Source of the DNA: Chlorobiaceae bacterium
Lineage (GTDB): Bacteria; Bacteroidota; Chlorobiia; Chlorobiales; Chlorobiaceae
Direction of reading: 5' to 3'
Assembly: GCA_013336025.1 (NCBI GenBank)
Contig: JAAXUM010000053.1
Span: 1 to 8,756, forward strand
Length of the DNA: 8,756 nucleotides
The notes under the pieces are model-generated. The model did no database searches and had not been told where the DNA came from. It saw only the letters and a program-made list of their open reading frames with translations. How positions within the stretch are numbered: the first letter of the stretch is position 1; the number at the start of each line of letters is the position of its first letter. This document shows, in pieces, positions 6,484 to 8,756 of this stretch. The translations under genes were made by a program, and so were the position numbers.

Positions 6484-8162
6484 AAAATATTGCTGATATT
6501 ACGGTACTCTTTGTTGATGATGAAGCTGATATTCTCAGCTCATTAAACAGGTTTCTTCGAAGGGAGCCTTATAAAAAACTGTTTGCCGAAAACGGAAAGA
6601 AAGCTCTTGCGTTGCTCGAAGAACATGCTGTTGCGCTTGTTGTAACGGATCTTCGCATGCCGGAAATGAATGGACTGGAACTCATCAGTGCGGTCAAGGA
6701 GAGAAATCCTGATATTATCCGTCTGATACTGAGTGGCTCTCAGGATTTTGACCAGATTATCGAATCCATCAATAAAGGAGAGGTTTTTCGATTCATACCC
6801 AAGCCGGTAGATCCTGATGCGTTCAGAAAAGTGCTGAACGATGCTATTGACTATTTCTGTCTTAAAACTGAACGTGAAGAGCTTTTCAATGAGCTTTCGA
6901 TAAAAAACAGCGAACTGACCAACGCTAATGATGCGCTGAGGGTTATGGCCGGTGATTTGCAGCGGAGTGAAGAGAAGTTCCGTTCGATGACCGATGCTGC
7001 ACATGACGCGGTTTTCATGCTCAATAATGAGGGGATAATCGTTTATCGCAATACTGCTGCTGAAACGTTGTTCGGATTCAGCAGGGAAGAGTATGCCGAT
7101 CAGCATTTTTATGAGCTGATCTCGCCGGAATTTGCAGACTTCAATATTCATGATGTCTGTGAAATGATGCCCGAAGAAATTCTGCCTGATTTTAACAGTG
7201 AAACAAGGGTTCGTCAAATCGAGGGTCTGAGAAAAGACGGCGTGCTTGTACCGATAGAAATATCGAGAGGATGTGTTCATATCGAGTCCGTTCATCACAC
7301 GGTGGTCATTGCAAGGGATATCACTGCGCGAGTTGAGGCGGAACGGAGTCGCCAGCGTTATGACAGCATGCAGAAAGAGCTTGAGTCGGAGATTGAAAGA
7401 AAACTGCTGCAAAGCTCTGTTCCTGAGACTCTGTGTGGAGTTTCAATCAGTCGTCTGATGATTCCCTCAGGTCATCTTGATGGAGATTTTACCGATTTTA
7501 TTGTGTACAACAGCAGCCACGCCGATATAATCATCGGCGATGTTATGGGTCATGGCATTCAGTCGGCTCTGGTTGGTGCCGGTATTAAGGCGCTGTTTCT
7601 CAAGGCAATTGCGCAAAAAAAGTGCCATCACGGCGAACTTCCCGATTTGTCGGGAGTAGTGAGCAGCGTTCATGATCTCTGCATCCATGAGCTCATGGCA
7701 CTTGGCACCTTTGCAACCCTGCTCTTTCTTCGTCTTGATCTTGAGGCCGGAGAGTTCTCTCTTATTGACTGCGGTCATCCTCCGGTTCTTCATTTTCATG
7801 CTGAAACGGGAACCATTTCAATGCATAAGGGTGAGCAGTTGCCGATCGGTATGATTGAAAAGCAGGAGTATCATGCCATTTCCAGTCCGATCAGAGAGAA
7901 TGATCTGCTTGTTCTCTATTCAGACGGCATTACCGAAAGCTTTTCCCCGGACAGGGAGATGTTCGGTATAGAACGACTTGTTGAACTGGTTGTCAACTAT
8001 CACGATCTTACTGCAGAGGCTCTTGTTGAACACATTAAAGAGGATGTTTCCTCCTTCGCCGGACGGGATACCTTTGATGATGATGTTACCTGTATCGTTA
8101 TCCGTATCGGCAAGTCTTCTCCTGAAGGTGCTGCTTCCGGCAATCCAGGCAGCAGACCGTAA
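6480..8162 (+). CDS. Response regulator with PAS and PP2C/SpoIIE-type phosphatase output
   Basis: A 560-residue protein. The receiver (about 6-125) has D13-D14, phosphoacceptor D57 in VTDLRMPEMNG, S85 and K108 in FIPKPVD. A helical linker leads to a PAS domain (about 164-283, ending in the usual DITAR), then a coiled stretch and a PPM/SpoIIE (RsbU-like) serine phosphatase domain (about 318-552). Phosphatase motifs are intact: GDFTDF, metal-binding D354 in IIGDVMGHG, DCGHPP (430-435), LYSDGITE with D482, and FDDDVT with D534-D535 near the end. RsbU-type enzymes dephosphorylate STAS-domain anti-anti-sigma factors; none is in this window, so the substrate is unknown. The start overlaps the kinase stop by four bases (ATGA), which strongly implies translational coupling and that the kinase phosphorylates D57. 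It is cytoplasmic, with no membrane segment. Confidence 0.9.
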   Translation: MKNIADITVLFVDDEADILSSLNRFLRREPYKKLFAENGKKALALLEEHAVALVVTDLRMPEMNGLELISAVKERNPDIIRLILSGSQDFDQIIESINKGEVFRFIPKPVDPDAFRKVLNDAIDYFCLKTEREELFNELSIKNSELTNANDALRVMAGDLQRSEEKFRSMTDAAHDAVFMLNNEGIIVYRNTAAETLFGFSREEYADQHFYELISPEFADFNIHDVCEMMPEEILPDFNSETRVRQIEGLRKDGVLVPIEISRGCVHIESVHHTVVIARDITARVEAERSRQRYDSMQKELESEIERKLLQSSVPETLCGVSISRLMIPSGHLDGDFTDFIVYNSSHADIIIGDVMGHGIQSALVGAGIKALFLKAIAQKKCHHGELPDLSGVVSSVHDLCIHELMALGTFATLLFLRLDLEAGEFSLIDCGHPPVLHFHAETGTISMHKGEQLPIGMIEKQEYHAISSPIRENDLLVLYSDGITESFSPDREMFGIERLVELVVNYHDLTAEALVEHIKEDVSSFAGRDTFDDDVTCIVIRIGKSSPEGAASGNPGSRP

Positions 8163-8187
8163 CCTGTATGTTATTAATTGATACCTG

Positions 8188-8756
8188 ATGAACGATTCTT
8201 TTTCAGAAAAAGTGCGGTCTTTGTGTTCTGCCGTTGTAATTATCGGCGGCGAGCATAAACGCCGGACTTTTTCAGTTTCAGGAAAAGACGGGTGTCAGGT
8301 GAAATGTCATTTTGCCGACAGTATTACCGCAGCGGAAAAGTTCCTGTCGAGAGAAAAGGTTGATTTCATGCTTATAGCTCCAACCGGCCAGGATCAGGAT
8401 GTATTTTCATTTGCTCGTCAATTACTGCAAAAAAAAACCGGAATAAAAATCATCTTTTTCAGTAATGGTGATGACTTGGCATCCATGCTCTGTTTTATTG
8501 AGAAGCTTCAGCCGGAAGACGTCGGAAAACTGCTCTCTTCCAAACGTGTTTTTTCAACTCCTGAAGGGCACTCAGGGAGCGTTGATGCATCAAGAGATGT
8601 AAATGCAGCCGAATTTCTCTACGAAGGACTCATTGGTAATTCTCCTGAGATTCAGAAACTCAAGGAACTTGTACTCAAAATAGCCCCGACCTGTACTACT
8701 GTTCTGATTCAGGGAGAAAGTGGAACCGGCAATAACATCCTTGCCGAGATCGGAAG
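8188..8756 (+). CDS. Sigma-54-dependent activator with degenerate receiver, cut by the window end
   Basis: The first 189 residues are present. Residues about 14-120 have the length and alternating pattern of a receiver domain, but the acidic pair is replaced by GGEH (20-23) and the phosphoacceptor strand reads DFMLIAPTG (59-67) with no aspartate at the expected place, so it is likely a pseudo-receiver not controlled by phosphorylation in the usual way. After a linker, LIGNSPEIQKLKELV (148-162) and VLIQGESGTG (172-181) are the beginning of the AAA+ domain of NtrC-type activators. The Walker A lysine is replaced by N182 in GESGTGNN, but this lies 24 bases from the end of a possibly faulty contig edge. 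The GAFTGA loop and DNA-binding domain are missing. The ATG at 8188 is set by an in-frame TGA at 8179. It follows the phosphatase gene by 25 bases, so it belongs to the same operon. Confidence 0.85.
   Translation, partial: MNDSFSEKVRSLCSAVVIIGGEHKRRTFSVSGKDGCQVKCHFADSITAAEKFLSREKVDFMLIAPTGQDQDVFSFARQLLQKKTGIKIIFFSNGDDLASMLCFIEKLQPEDVGKLLSSKRVFSTPEGHSGSVDASRDVNAAEFLYEGLIGNSPEIQKLKELVLKIAPTCTTVLIQGESGTGNNILAEIG
8747..8756. other. Probable Illumina adapter remnant at the contig end
   Basis: The final ten bases, AGATCGGAAG, equal the first ten bases of the standard TruSeq adapter read-through sequence. Exact placement at the terminal base makes chance unlikely, though GAGATC could also be genuine coding sequence for Glu-Ile. 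The last codons of the sigma-54 activator should therefore not be trusted. Confidence 0.65.

Overview
The window appears to be a piece of a Gram-negative environmental bacterial chromosome, and may be a complete short contig. Both ends cut through genes, and the last ten bases match the start of a common Illumina sequencing adapter. The gene types and spacing, the hairpin-rich AT-rich gap and moderate GC in the genes would fit a green sulfur bacterium (Chlorobium/Prosthecochloris type). That is an impression from recognised protein styles, not a demonstrated placement, and no ribosomal or photosynthesis gene is present to settle it.

The left part (1-3250) is a surface-glycan or protein-glycosylation neighbourhood. 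It holds the C-terminal tail of a SPINDLY/OGT-type TPR glycosyltransferase, a fused FkbM-type methyltransferase plus GT-A-fold glycosyltransferase, a small glycosyltransferase on the opposite strand, and a class I SAM-dependent methyltransferase. The reverse-strand gene is convergent with the fusion gene and divergent from the methyltransferase, so this is at least three transcription units.

The middle (3251-4437) is an AT-rich gap of nearly 1.2 kb without a convincing protein gene. It contains a short direct repeat, two GC-rich hairpins with the same CUUG loop, a near-perfect palindrome with a diverged second copy about 700 bases downstream, and at its right edge a 30-codon ORF behind a strong ribosome-binding site.

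The right part (4438-8756) is a signal-transduction operon read left to right. The first gene is a histidine kinase with an N-terminal receiver and two PAS domains. It overlaps by four bases a response regulator whose output is a PP2C/SpoIIE-type phosphatase (REC-PAS-PP2C). Twenty-five bases later begins a sigma-54 activator with a receiver-like N-terminal domain that lacks the phosphoacceptor aspartate; it is cut by the window end inside its Walker A motif. A plausible reading is that the kinase controls the phosphatase response regulator by phosphotransfer and that the phosphatase branch influences the sigma-54 activator or an unseen partner. The substrate of the phosphatase and the signal are not visible here. 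No wholly new class of system is evident; the most unusual content is this three-part signalling cassette and the structured intergenic region before it.
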